Assembly (NCBI RefSeq): GCF_000507245.1
Contig: NC_023035.1
Location: 1,279,501-1,343,500, forward strand
Direction: 5' to 3'
DNA from: Salinispira pacifica
GTDB taxonomy: Bacteria; Spirochaetota; Spirochaetia; DSM-27196; Salinispiraceae
Length of the DNA stretch: 64,000 bases
This document shows, piece after piece, positions 36,657 through 44,213 of the stretch. The notes under the pieces were generated by a model. The model saw nothing but the letters and a program-made list of their open reading frames with translations. It did not search any database and was not told the DNA's origin. Both the position numbers and the translations under genes were made by a program. Every line of letters begins with the position of its first letter. Within the stretch, counting starts at the first letter, position 1.

Positions 36657-36819
36657 ACAGCCGTCATTCGGACGATGCAGCTCTGTTGTGGAGACCGAGG
36701 AACGATTCAGTAGGCGTATGTGCGGGTGCTGTAGTTTATACAGTACAACAAAGAGGTGTTTACAATGGAAAATATGTCGTATAAGCCGGGACGAAGTTTC
36801 CGCCGCCGAGCCCGGGGTG

Positions 36820-37308
36820 TCAAGCTTCTTCGTCCACCAGCAGTCCGATAAATTCCTGAATCCGATCGTGCAGTCTCTGCAGGGCTACCGGAGGCAGTTC
36901 TTTAATCACCTCGTCGGTTTCCGGGTCGATCACTTTCACCAGAATTTCATGGTCTTCGTGGTCGATGCTGTATTTCAGCTTGTGTGCGAAGGAGAGGTTC
37001 ACCTGCTCCAGCTCCTTGAGAGCCTGTTGAACTTCCCGTTCCACCTCTTCCTGGCTTGCCTGCTGTACTGCCTCAGCTTCTTCCGAGCGCCGCCGGGCGT
37101 CTATCTGCTGCTGTTGCCTGGCTTCTGCCTGGAGTTGTCGGGTTTTTTGCTGCTGATCGTTTCTGCTGCTGCCGGGGATGGAATAGTCCCTCTGTTCACT
37201 GCCTGCTGTGGGACTGTTTACCGGTGATGACGGATCCCTTCGGGTATCCTGGTTTGTCGCGGGGCGGGAACTTCCCTGGCCGACCACGCCGTGTATTTCA
37301 AATGACAT
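36820..37308 (-). CDS. flaG: FlaG-like flagellar protein with long Gln/Arg-rich N-terminus
   Basis: 162 aa, SD AGGGAGG six bases before ATG 37308. The C-terminal 70 residues are the FlaG domain (LKYSIDHEDHEILVKVIDPETDEVIKELPP). The N-terminal 90 residues are disordered and rich in Gln, Arg and Glu (QAEARQQQQIDARRRSEEAE), more than in most FlaG proteins. FlaG influences filament length in other bacteria. It lies between flaB1 and fliD on one strand. Confidence 0.85.
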   Translation of the reverse strand: MSFEIHGVVGQGSSRPATNQDTRRDPSSPVNSPTAGSEQRDYSIPGSSRNDQQQKTRQLQAEARQQQQIDARRRSEEAEAVQQASQEEVEREVQQALKELEQVNLSFAHKLKYSIDHEDHEILVKVIDPETDEVIKELPPVALQRLHDRIQEFIGLLVDEEA

Positions 37309-37330
37309 ATCTAACCTCCCTGTTAGAAAG

Positions 37331-37358
37331 TCTCCGCCCTCCCGAAAGAGGGCGGAGA
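37331..37358 (-). terminator. stem-loop between flaB1 and flaG, partial terminator
   Basis: Eleven-bp perfect stem (TCTCCGCCCTC with GAGGGCGGAGA, six-base loop) followed on the minus strand only by CTTTCT. The weak U tract suggests incomplete termination or a stem that stabilises the flaB1 mRNA 3' end, setting a high flaB to flaG ratio. Confidence 0.65.
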
Positions 37359-37430
37359 TGGCAATTCGGAAAAGAAGAGACGTCCAGATCCTTCTTCCCC
37401 TAAGGTTTGAACGGAGTGTTCTGCCTGAAA

Positions 37431-38285
37431 TTAGCCAAGAAGCTGAAGTACTGACTGGCTCTGTACATTTGCCTGTGCCAGCATGGCGGTATTTGCCTGA
37501 GTGAGAATCTGATTCTTGGTGAATTCCACCATTTCAGATGCCATGTCGGCATCACGGATTCTCGATTCAGCTGCCTGTAAGTTCTCTGCAGCAATATCCA
37601 CACCTTTCTGTGCCATTTCAAAACGATTCTGATAGGCACCAAGGTCGGCTCGCTGCTTGTTAATCACACTGAGAGCGGTATCTACCTGACCGATGGCCGC
37701 ATTTGCAGATTCAGGGGAAGAAATGTTGATAATTTCTCCGTTGCCCTGTGCATTTGTCAGACCAAGAGATTCGGCAGTCATGGTACCGATGAACACCTGT
37801 TCATTCTGGTCCATGTTTGCACCCACGTGGAACTGCATGATCTGTCCGGTTGCACTGTCAGATGCAAATGCACCGGTGAGCATGTTCATTCCGTTGAACT
37901 GTGCATGGCTTGCGATTCGGTTAACCTCGTCTACAAGCTGGGAAACTTCTACCTGAATCTGCATACGGTCTTCAGCTGTGTAAATACCGTTGGCAGATTG
38001 AACGGAGAGTTCCCGAATACGACCGAGAATATCGCCGGTGTTCTGCAGATACCCTTCAGTAGTCTGAATAAAGGATACTGCGTTACCGATATTCCTGCTT
38101 GCCTGGTTCAATCCTCGAACCTGAGAGCGAAGCTTCTCGGAAACCGCGAGACCAGATGCGTCGTCCGCTGCGCGGGTGATGCGTTCTCCGGAGCTCAGTT
38201 TCTCGATGGAACTCTGAGTTTCCTGTGTCCGCTCACCTAATGTACGGTTTGCGTACATTGCGCTCATGTTGTGGTTAATAATCAT
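37431..38285 (-). CDS. flaB: FlaB-type core flagellin (first copy)
   Basis: 284 aa. D0/D1 domains are conserved at both ends ([17 protein letters not shown]; the C-terminus ends SQSVLQLLG), with no large variable centre, as in spirochaetal periplasmic flagellins. It differs from the second copy in the middle third. SD AAGGAGG lies six bases before the ATG. The leader carries two hairpins with GGA loops, read here as CsrA sites. A promoter with TATAAT lies about 345 bases upstream. Confidence 0.96.
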   Translation of the reverse strand: MIINHNMSAMYANRTLGERTQETQSSIEKLSSGERITRAADDASGLAVSEKLRSQVRGLNQASRNIGNAVSFIQTTEGYLQNTGDILGRIRELSVQSANGIYTAEDRMQIQVEVSQLVDEVNRIASHAQFNGMNMLTGAFASDSATGQIMQFHVGANMDQNEQVFIGTMTAESLGLTNAQGNGEIINISSPESANAAIGQVDTALSVINKQRADLGAYQNRFEMAQKGVDIAAENLQAAESRIRDADMASEMVEFTKNQILTQANTAMLAQANVQSQSVLQLLG

Positions 38286-38291
38286 ATAACC

Positions 38292-38329
38292 CCTCCTTGA
38301 TATCTTCTCGAAGGCTATCCTTGCCTTCG
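38292..38329 (-). promoter_or_regulatory. flaB1 leader: CsrA-type hairpin H2 plus Shine-Dalgarno
   Basis: On the minus strand arms CGAAGGC and GCCTTCG (38329-38309) form a perfect 7-bp stem with loop AAGGATA, which contains the ANGGA motif. Ten bases later comes AAGGAGG (38298-38292), the ribosome-binding site, also ANGGA. This two-site layout matches the CsrA-controlled hag leader of Bacillus. Binding is inferred. Confidence 0.65.
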
Positions 38330-38349
38330 GACCCGCTGTCTCGGCACAT

Positions 38350-38373
38350 CAAAGCGCAATCCTTTGCACTTTG
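38350..38373 (-). promoter_or_regulatory. flaB1 leader: CsrA-type hairpin H1
   Basis: Arms CAAAGTGCAA and TTGCGCTTTG pair over 10 bp (one G-U) with a loop of exactly AGGA. It lies 20 bases upstream of H2. The stem shares nothing with H2, only the GGA loop is common. Confidence 0.6.
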
Positions 38374-38629
38374 CTCCGTTCAGGCCGTTATCCAGCGGAG
38401 TGATCTTACCTGACTTCTAAGTCAACTGATGTGTTACGTGACAAAGAGCATGACTGTGTACTCGGGAGCCAGAAGGTCGCTCCGCTCACAGCGGGAGGTT
38501 TTTCATCAGGCAGATCAAAGAGGGGACTTTGTCAAAGATCATTGCGCATGAAACAGAAGCAAAAACCGAAAATTCCTCAAGGTTTCCCCGGTATCCTGCC
38601 GATAATTCTGTCCCATCAGCATTAATAAG

Positions 38630-38656
38630 ATTATATCATCTTGCCTCACATATCAA
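38630..38656 (-). promoter_or_regulatory. candidate promoter of flaB1
   Basis: Minus-strand TATAAT (38635-38630) with TTGATA (38656-38651) at a short 15-base spacing, just after the flaB2 terminator. It implies a leader of about 340 bases (38286-38623), most of the 514-base gap between the flagellin genes. No FliA-type box was found here. Confidence 0.45.
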
Positions 38657-38689
38657 GCAAAGCCTTTGAAAAGCAGACGATATTCCAAC

Positions 38690-38731
38690 AAAAACGGGCC
38701 TGAGACCCCCTCCGGGGGCCTGCAGGCCGTT
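38690..38731 (-). terminator. terminator of flaB2
   Basis: A GC-rich imperfect stem (AACGGCCTG..., apical CCCCC-GGA-GGGGG, ...CAGGCCCGTT) ends in U5 (38694-38690) on the minus strand, about 70 bases after the flaB2 stop. Confidence 0.8.
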
Positions 38732-38799
38732 GGATACTGCAGCTGTAAAGCTATTGTTGTCGCAAAGTTCAGCAGTTTCCGTATCAGGTCAAACCGGGA

Positions 38800-39660
38800 T
38801 TAACCCAGGAGCTGAAGAACTGACTGGTTCTTCATGTTGGCCTGAGCAAGCATGGCGTTGGAGGCCTGAACCAGGATCTGGTTTTTGGTGAAATCAACCA
38901 TTTCCTTGGCCATATCAACGTCTCTGATCCGGCTTTCCGCTGCCTGCAGGTTTTCAGCACCGATGTCGATACCCTGAATGGCCATTTCCAGACGATTCTG
39001 GTAGGCACCCAGATCCGCACGCTGTTTGTTCACAGTCTTCAGTGCGGTATCAACAACACCGATATTGGCGTTGGCCTGCTCGGGAGTTGAGATTGAGATA
39101 ATCTCGTTGGTTCCCAGGTTTTTTACACCCAGGGCAGCTGCAGTCATGGTTCCGATGAACGCACGTTCTTTCTGGTCCATGTTTGCACCGATGTGGAATG
39201 CCATTTCCTGTACGGGAGTACCGGCTGCATCGGGGCGTGCGAAACGTCCGGTGAGCAGGTTCATACCGTTGAACTGTGCATGGCTTGCAACACGGTCGAT
39301 TTCGTCAACCAGCTGGCTTACCTCAACCTGAATCTGCATACGGTCTTCTGCGGAGTAGATACCGTTGGAAGACTGTACTGACAGTTCACGGATACGCTGA
39401 AGAATGTCCTGAGTTTCCTGCAGGTACCCTTCAGTGGTCTGGATAAGGCTGATACCGTTGGATGCGTTCCGGCTGGCCTGCTGCAGACCGCGGATCTGGC
39501 TTCGCAGTTTTTCAGAAACTGCAAGACCTGAGGCATCGTCACCGGCCCGGTTGATTCTCAAACCGGAACTCAGCTTTTCCATGTTCTTGGTAACGGCTTC
39601 GTTGTTCACGCCGTTCTGACGCTGTGCAAACATTGCACTAAGATTGTGATTAATAATCAT
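38800..39660 (-). CDS. flaB: FlaB-type core flagellin (second copy)
   Basis: 286 aa from ATG 39660: AAGGAGG ends five bases upstream, while the ATG at 39663 would be too close. Start [17 protein letters not shown] and end NQSVLQLLG are typical of FlaB. It has the short central part of periplasmic flagellins. It is preceded by a FliA-like promoter and a leader of about 268 bases with a CsrA-consensus site and a GGA hairpin, followed by its own terminator, so it is probably transcribed separately from flaB1. Confidence 0.96.
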   Translation of the reverse strand: MIINHNLSAMFAQRQNGVNNEAVTKNMEKLSSGLRINRAGDDASGLAVSEKLRSQIRGLQQASRNASNGISLIQTTEGYLQETQDILQRIRELSVQSSNGIYSAEDRMQIQVEVSQLVDEIDRVASHAQFNGMNLLTGRFARPDAAGTPVQEMAFHIGANMDQKERAFIGTMTAAALGVKNLGTNEIISISTPEQANANIGVVDTALKTVNKQRADLGAYQNRLEMAIQGIDIGAENLQAAESRIRDVDMAKEMVDFTKNQILVQASNAMLAQANMKNQSVLQLLG

Positions 39661-39665
39661 CATTT

Positions 39666-39710
39666 CCTCCTTGAAGATGATTAGCGGATTCACGGGCATC
39701 CGTGCCCGTG
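39666..39710 (-). promoter_or_regulatory. flaB2 leader: CsrA-type hairpin plus Shine-Dalgarno
   Basis: Arms CACGGGCA and TGCCCGTG (39710-39691) form a perfect 8-bp stem with loop CGGA, giving ACGGAT at the tip (ANGGA). Eighteen bases later AAGGAGG (39672-39666) is the ribosome-binding site. Same layout as flaB1 with an unrelated stem. Confidence 0.65.
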
Positions 39711-39734
39711 ATTCTTTCGCAAGATCCAGGATCC

Positions 39735-39788
39735 GATTTCAGGCAGCGGGCGAGTACATCCTTTTACAGATATCCGCATCCTGAAATC
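39735..39788 (-). promoter_or_regulatory. flaB2 leader: near-consensus CsrA site inside a long-range stem
   Basis: GTAAAAGGATGT (minus, 39767-39756) matches the CsrA SELEX consensus RUACARGGAUGU at 11 of 12 positions. It sits in the loop of a 9-bp perfect stem GATTTCAGG (39788-39780) with CCTGAAATC (39743-39735). Confidence 0.6.
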
Positions 39789-39805
39789 ATCACCCGGACC
39801 TTGGG

Positions 39806-39832
39806 AAAAAATTGTGGATTCCACAATTTTTT
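39806..39832 (-). repeat. 27-bp perfect palindrome in the flaB2 leader
   Basis: Arms of 13 bases (AAAAAATTGTGGA and its complement) around one central base. It could be a protein operator, a weak AT-rich terminator or attenuator, or another hairpin with GGA near its tip. It lies about 100 bases downstream of the predicted transcription start. Confidence 0.7.
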
Positions 39833-39934
39833 TTCGAAATTTCACTAAAGGGTTTTATTCAGAACCCGATAGTATGAATAGGGAGAGTTATGCTTCCGAA
39901 GATTATTCAATCGCCGAACCTCTCCCGTATTAGA

Positions 39935-39962
39935 ACATCGGTACTATCCGGGGAAAACTTTA
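39935..39962 (-). promoter_or_regulatory. candidate FliA (sigma-28) promoter of flaB2
   Basis: Minus strand TAAAGTTT (39962-39955, a perfect -35), 12 bases, ACCGATGT (39942-39935, five of eight). Predicted start near 39928. Spacing is one base longer than consensus, as in the fliD candidate. Confidence 0.6.
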
Positions 39963-39994
39963 AAAAAAAAGATGAAAAAAGTTGTTAAGCTTTG

Positions 39995-40027
39995 AAAAAA
40001 AATGCCGAGGGCCTGTGCTGAGGCGGC
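39995..40027 (-). terminator. terminator of the TPR gene
   Basis: GCCG...CGGC stem with inner CCT/AGG pairs, followed by a U8 tract (40002-39995) on the minus strand. It isolates the TPR gene from flaB2. The 40028-40163 stretch holds a GATAGCC/GGCTATC hairpin and a 14-base direct repeat (CTTAGAGCTGTTCC) overlapping the end of the TPR gene. Confidence 0.75.
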
Positions 40028-40163
40028 TGCAGGAACATATCCGGACAGGATAATCGGGCCTATAGGACACAGCGGCGAACGCTGGAGGGGAGGGCAGATA
40101 GCCGGGCGGCTATCAAGCGGCCCGTATCTGTTGCTCAATGAGCTTAGAGCTGTTCCTTTATAC

Positions 40164-41279
40164 TTAGAGCTGTTCCTCGATATAAGAAAGATACTGCTGG
40201 GCGATCTTGTCTTCCGGATCACCGTGGAGCACCCGGAGAAACTGCTCCTGGGCTTCTTCAAGCTCCCCCAGCTTAATGAGGCAGATGCCGAGATTTGAAA
40301 GGATTTTCACGTCTTCGGGGTTCAGCTGGAGAGCTTCCTCCAGCAATGAGCGGCTTTCATCCAGTCTGTCAATTTCCATGGCGCAAATTGCCATCTCATT
40401 CAGCAGATCTGCGCTGTTGCCGCCCCTGCTTCTTGCAATGGTGAAAGCGTTGTACCCTTCCTGATAGCGTTTGAGCCGTCTGAGAGCCCATCCTTTCAGA
40501 AACCAGGCGTTCCAGATTTCCGGTTGAAGCTTCAGGAACTCCTCGATTTTTTCAAGACCTTCTTCCTCTTTTCCAAGCCGGATGAAATCGAAAGCTTCAT
40601 TGAACAGGGCGTCCCGGTTGGAGCTGCCTTTCAGCTGGGAAAGAATCTGTTCAATCTCCGCCTTTTTGTCCGAATCGGAGCTGATCTCCATGAAGCGGGT
40701 GAACTCTTTTTTGGCTCTGCCGAAGGACTGCTGCCGGAGGAAAAAATATCCGGCGTAGAGATGGGCTTCGGGCAACTCGGGTTTCTGCTGGAGTGCGCTG
40801 ATGTACGCGCTGAAGGCGTATTCTTCAAAGCGTTTCTGTTCTGTCTCATTGCCAAGTTTTTCATAGCCTTCGGAACGCTGATCATACATCAGTGCCAGAT
40901 TCAGGGTTGAGCGGGGATTATCGGGCTGCAGCCCCCTGAGGGCCAGAAAGAGTTCCTCTGCAAGGTCCCAGTCGTTGTTCTGAGCTTTGAGAATGGCCGT
41001 CTGGGTGAGTTCATCCAGAATGCCCGGCTTCACTGCCAGAACAAACTGACGGAAATAATCGGAATTTTCGTTGCTCTGGTCGTAGGCCAGAACCTTCAGC
41101 ATTCCTGTGACGATCATCTCCCAGCTGAGATTAGCAATGTCCCAGTCCTCTTCGCTGCTTCCGGTTTCCACCGGCAGCATGATATCCGGACGAAGCTGGA
41201 ATCCTCCGATCTCTTTCTGCATGGCCTCGGGGAGGGAAATGTATATTAGATGCTCAAGTTTTTTATGGGAATGTTTCAT
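40164..41279 (-). CDS. TPR-repeat protein
   Basis: 371 aa, SD AAGGA six bases before ATG 41279. At least six tetratricopeptide repeats are visible from residue 90 on (for example DLAEELFLALRGLQPDNPRSTLNLALMY and WNAWFLKGWALRRLKRYQEGYNAF). No signal peptide, so cytoplasmic. TPR proteins of this kind act as scaffolds. The location between a PlzA-like protein and flagellin genes suggests a motility link, unproven. Confidence 0.85.
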   Translation of the reverse strand: MKHSHKKLEHLIYISLPEAMQKEIGGFQLRPDIMLPVETGSSEEDWDIANLSWEMIVTGMLKVLAYDQSNENSDYFRQFVLAVKPGILDELTQTAILKAQNNDWDLAEELFLALRGLQPDNPRSTLNLALMYDQRSEGYEKLGNETEQKRFEEYAFSAYISALQQKPELPEAHLYAGYFFLRQQSFGRAKKEFTRFMEISSDSDKKAEIEQILSQLKGSSNRDALFNEAFDFIRLGKEEEGLEKIEEFLKLQPEIWNAWFLKGWALRRLKRYQEGYNAFTIARSRGGNSADLLNEMAICAMEIDRLDESRSLLEEALQLNPEDVKILSNLGICLIKLGELEEAQEQFLRVLHGDPEDKIAQQYLSYIEEQL

Positions 41280-41373
41280 ATTCGATCCTTTCCGGGGATG
41301 GGGTTCGGGAGCCCGGGTGCTCTGCCGGCGGCGGCTTCTCTGCGCGGAGCTGCCACAGCGTTTCCTGGTTTGA

Positions 41374-42183
41374 CTATTTGCGTTTTGCCTGTTTCAGATA
41401 TTGATTCAGGCGCAGTTTATATTCCGTGGGGATTGCTTTTTCATCAAACTGGATGGCAAAGGCCGCCAGATCTTTTCGGCCTTGCACTTCTTCAAAGCGC
41501 AGAACCTTGCCGGCAATCTGAACCTGAAGATCGGGATCCTCAAATTTCAAAGTAAGAAGTGACGGTTTATTCACCAGAAACGTGGGAACACCGAAGATGA
41601 TCACCTTGGCTCCCCCGAAGGAAATATCCCGGAGGATGCACTTTCTGGGGATATTGTCGATGCTTATGGCCACGCCTTCTTTGGGATGCAGCCTCATATC
41701 CTGCTGCACCGAGGGATTCATCACAATCCTCTCGTCCTTCCTCTCGTTTGAATTGGTTTGGGCTTCAAGCAGTTCTCCCAGCCGGAAGATCAGTTCATCC
41801 GGGGGTCGGTGAGCGAACTCCAGGTTCAGGAAGTTCAAGTCGGGCTTCTCCGGGTGATAGGGGGCGTAACTTACCACCTTTGCTTTCATGAAGAAGCTTA
41901 TGGGGTTGGCCTTGTCCTTCTGGAGGAAACTGTAGTTCAGGCTGACCATCCGGTTTGCCTGTTCAATCACTTTTTTGATAGGTGTCTTCACGTTAACAAC
42001 CAGCTTTGCGGAAGTCATGGAACTTGAGTAGAGGATGCACGGCCACTGGTATCCCAGGCAGCGCAGATGAATACCCTTGGTATTCAGAAGCAGCGCTCTG
42101 TTGATATCCTTGTTGAACAGAACATCCTGCTCACTGTAGCGGTCATATAATTTTGAGATTTGCTGGCTCGTAACAACAGACAT
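41374..42183 (-). CDS. PlzA-like c-di-GMP receptor (PilZ domain)
   Basis: 269 aa, close to Borrelia PlzA (261 aa). The N-terminal half looks like the PilZN-type domain of spirochaetal proteins. The C-terminal PilZ domain carries RKDER (RxxxR, about residue 150) and DISFGGAKV (DxSxxG, about 187). PlzA proteins bind c-di-GMP and affect motility and host adaptation. A second PilZ protein is encoded at 32.3-33.4 kb. Confidence 0.82.
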   Translation of the reverse strand: MSVVTSQQISKLYDRYSEQDVLFNKDINRALLLNTKGIHLRCLGYQWPCILYSSSMTSAKLVVNVKTPIKKVIEQANRMVSLNYSFLQKDKANPISFFMKAKVVSYAPYHPEKPDLNFLNLEFAHRPPDELIFRLGELLEAQTNSNERKDERIVMNPSVQQDMRLHPKEGVAISIDNIPRKCILRDISFGGAKVIIFGVPTFLVNKPSLLTLKFEDPDLQVQIAGKVLRFEEVQGRKDLAAFAIQFDEKAIPTEYKLRLNQYLKQAKRK

Positions 42184-42287
42184 TTGGGCTGATAATAGCG
42201 AAAGCGTGAGTGACAGTCAATTCAATCGGAAGAAAAAATGAGTACCGGGAACAGCTCAGGAGGGCAGCAGCGGAATAACGCGTATCG

Positions 42288-42695
42288 TTAATCTTCCATC
42301 GTACCGGGGATTGAGAGAGGCTCGTCAATGGCGGCCTCCTCCAGAGTGCTGCTGATGCGATGGATCAGATTCATGGTGATTCGTTCAGCCTCTTCGAGTT
42401 CACTGTTGTCCACCGGCTCATCTGCTGGAACTGTTGGCTCATTCCCTGCAGATTCCCGGGCAATTTCCCCGGCGGATGAGGGCTGCAGTCGGGGCTGCCC
42501 GGCAGCCCCTGATTTGAAAAGATCATCCACCACCAGAATTCCTGCCAAAATGGCCAGCTTAACCGGATCTCTGGTTTCCACGCTGTCCCGTATCTCCTCA
42601 ATTTTGGATTCATAGAACCTGGTCACCTGTTCCAGGTATACAGGATCCTCATCCGATTGGAGAGTAAAGCTTGTTCCCAGCATTTCCACCTTCAT
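42288..42695 (-). CDS. zapA: ZapA-like cell-division protein
   Basis: 135 aa. The N-terminal ZapA signature is clear: VEMLGTSFTLQSDEDPVYLEQVTRFYESKIEE and then DPVKLAILAGILVVDDLFK. The C-terminal half is a variable acidic linker and a helix. ZapA bundles FtsZ at midcell. It lies 51 bases downstream of the coiled-coil gene, a common ZapA/ZapB-type pair in spirochaetes. Confidence 0.82.
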   Translation of the reverse strand: MKVEMLGTSFTLQSDEDPVYLEQVTRFYESKIEEIRDSVETRDPVKLAILAGILVVDDLFKSGAAGQPRLQPSSAGEIARESAGNEPTVPADEPVDNSELEEAERITMNLIHRISSTLEEAAIDEPLSIPGTMED

Positions 42696-42746
42696 GCGTA
42701 TCCTCGCTGACCTGAGTTTTGTGTTCGGGCGATTACCTGAGGGAAT

Positions 42747-43364
42747 TCAGAAAATATCCAGCTGTCCTTCCCGGGTATCATCCGAGGAATCCTCTTCAGA
42801 ATCATCATCATAGCCGTCATCTTCGTTCAGGGCGTCATCGATGTTCGATTCATCCAGCATATCGTCCCCGTCAATTCCGGATTCTTCTTCCTCAGTATCT
42901 TCGGAGAGGCTGCTGTCCGGATCTCCAAGATCAACTTCCTCTTCGGTATCCGCCTCTTCGGTTTCGTCATCGGAAGAGGAGGATATTTCGCTATCCCGGT
43001 CTTCCGCATCGCTGCTTCCGTCTGCGATATCCGGAACCTTTACACCCGCCTCACGGGCTTCAATTTCCCTCTGTACTGCGTCCGCTTCCTGCTCAGCCAG
43101 TACGCTGGCTTCCGGATCCTCTTTCATGGTACCCACAACCTGTTCCAGGCTGTCAAGATGCTCCAGGGCGTTGATGATCCCCTGTTCGATTTCACCCTGT
43201 TCATCACGGTACTGATCAATCAGATTCTCCAACTCGGCAATTCTGCCTTCGTAGTTGCTGAGACGGTTTTTCAGCAGGCGGTTTTCTTCCTTATACTGGC
43301 CGATAAGCTCAACTGCTTCCTGAATTTTGCTTTCCAGCTTTTTAATCTGGTCAATGCTGATCAT
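42747..43364 (-). CDS. ZapB-like coiled coil with very acidic tail
   Basis: 205 aa from ATG 43364 (GGAGGGG upstream). Residues 1-75 are a regular coiled coil (KLESKIQEAVELIGQYKEENRLLKNRL). The last 110 residues are almost entirely Asp, Glu and Ser and end in TREGQLDIF; an acidic tail with a terminal QLDIF-like peptide may be a partner-binding tag. It lies directly before zapA. ZapB function is inferred from context and length. Confidence 0.7.
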   Translation of the reverse strand: MISIDQIKKLESKIQEAVELIGQYKEENRLLKNRLSNYEGRIAELENLIDQYRDEQGEIEQGIINALEHLDSLEQVVGTMKEDPEASVLAEQEADAVQREIEAREAGVKVPDIADGSSDAEDRDSEISSSSDDETEEADTEEEVDLGDPDSSLSEDTEEEESGIDGDDMLDESNIDDALNEDDGYDDDSEEDSSDDTREGQLDIF

Positions 43365-43386
43365 GGTTAACCCCTCCGCTGTGATC

Positions 43387-43392
43387 AATTAT
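43387..43392 (-). promoter_or_regulatory. -10 element before the ZapB-like gene
   Basis: TATAAT on the minus strand (43392-43387), about 22 bases before the ATG. No good -35 hexamer is visible at 16-18 bases, so activator dependence or readthrough is possible. Confidence 0.4.
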
Positions 43393-43434
43393 ACAGTATA
43401 CGAAGCACATCCTTATCTGTCCATGTTGAATCCG

Positions 43435-43519
43435 AAAAAAACGGGGGCGGCGAAAAAACACACGCACCTTCATGCCCGCTTTCAGCATGCTGCAGTACCG
43501 TGTTTCTTTGCCGCCCCCG
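43435..43519 (-). terminator. terminator of infC-rpmI-rplT
   Basis: CGGGGGCGGC (43519-43510) pairs perfectly with GCCGCCCCCG (43451-43442), with a structured loop containing CAGCATGCTG, and is followed by U7 (43441-43435) on the minus strand, after rplT. Confidence 0.88.
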
Positions 43520-43542
43520 CCGGGGATGCACTTCACATAACC

Positions 43543-43896
43543 CTAGAGGTGTTTTTTGGCAGTTTCTACAACCGCCTTGAACGCCTTGGGGTCTTCAATT
43601 GCAAGATTGGATAATACTTTTCTATTAATTTCTACATTTGCCTTATTCAGACCGTTGATAAAACGGGAATAGGACAGACCTTCTTCCCGGACTGCTGCAG
43701 AAATACGGGCAATCCACAATCGGCGGAATTCCCGCTTCTTGTTCTTTCTGTCCCGATAAGCGTACTGAAGACTCTTCTTCAGGGCATCTTTTGCCGTAGT
43801 GTGAAGAGTGCTTCGCCGTCCGTAGAAACCTTTCGTTTCTTTAAGAATCTTTTTCCGGCGGCTTTTGCGCCGGGTACCGTCAACTGCTCTTGGCAT
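43543..43896 (-). CDS. rplT: 50S ribosomal protein L20
   Basis: 117 aa, MPRAVDGTRRKSRRKKILKETKGFYGRR... is typical of L20, with the usual KAFKAVVETAKKHL end. It binds 23S rRNA early in assembly and in many bacteria represses its own operon. A hairpin (CCGTA with TACGG) in the 109-base gap upstream of its SD could take part in such control. Confidence 0.98.
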   Translation of the reverse strand: MPRAVDGTRRKSRRKKILKETKGFYGRRSTLHTTAKDALKKSLQYAYRDRKNKKREFRRLWIARISAAVREEGLSYSRFINGLNKANVEINRKVLSNLAIEDPKAFKAVVETAKKHL

Positions 43897-44005
43897 TTTG
43901 ATCTCCTTGATGAACTCCGTACTTCAATACGGGTTCCGTTATTCCTTGTGTGCCGGTTCTTCGGTAGCCAACCACCTCGAACCTGGCCTGTTCTCCCCGG
44001 GCGTA

Positions 44006-44203
44006 TTAGCCGTAGGGGAGGATCTTCCGGATACGGTCGTTCTCAGCAGGGCTGAGAATTCCGGCTTTCCGGAGTTTTCTTTTCCGCTTGGTGCTTTTCT
44101 TGGTGAGAATGTGGCGAAGCCCTTGCTTCTTGTACCGCACCTTACCGCTGCCGGTCACCTTATAGCGTTTTGCCGCAGATCTGCGGGTTTTCATTTTCGG
44201 CAT
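44006..44203 (-). CDS. rpmI: 50S ribosomal protein L35
   Basis: 65 aa, with [20 protein letters not shown] at the start, the classical L35 pattern. It is the second gene of infC-rpmI-rplT, the order found in most bacteria. Confidence 0.98.
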   Translation of the reverse strand: MPKMKTRRSAAKRYKVTGSGKVRYKKQGLRHILTKKSTKRKRKLRKAGILSPAENDRIRKILPYG

Positions 44204-44213
44204 GATACCCTCT

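Noticed and set aside
38598-38605. GCCGATAA on the plus strand, a perfect FliA -10 box
   Set aside because: It points away from flaB1, no TAAA box lies at the right spacing and no plus-strand gene follows.
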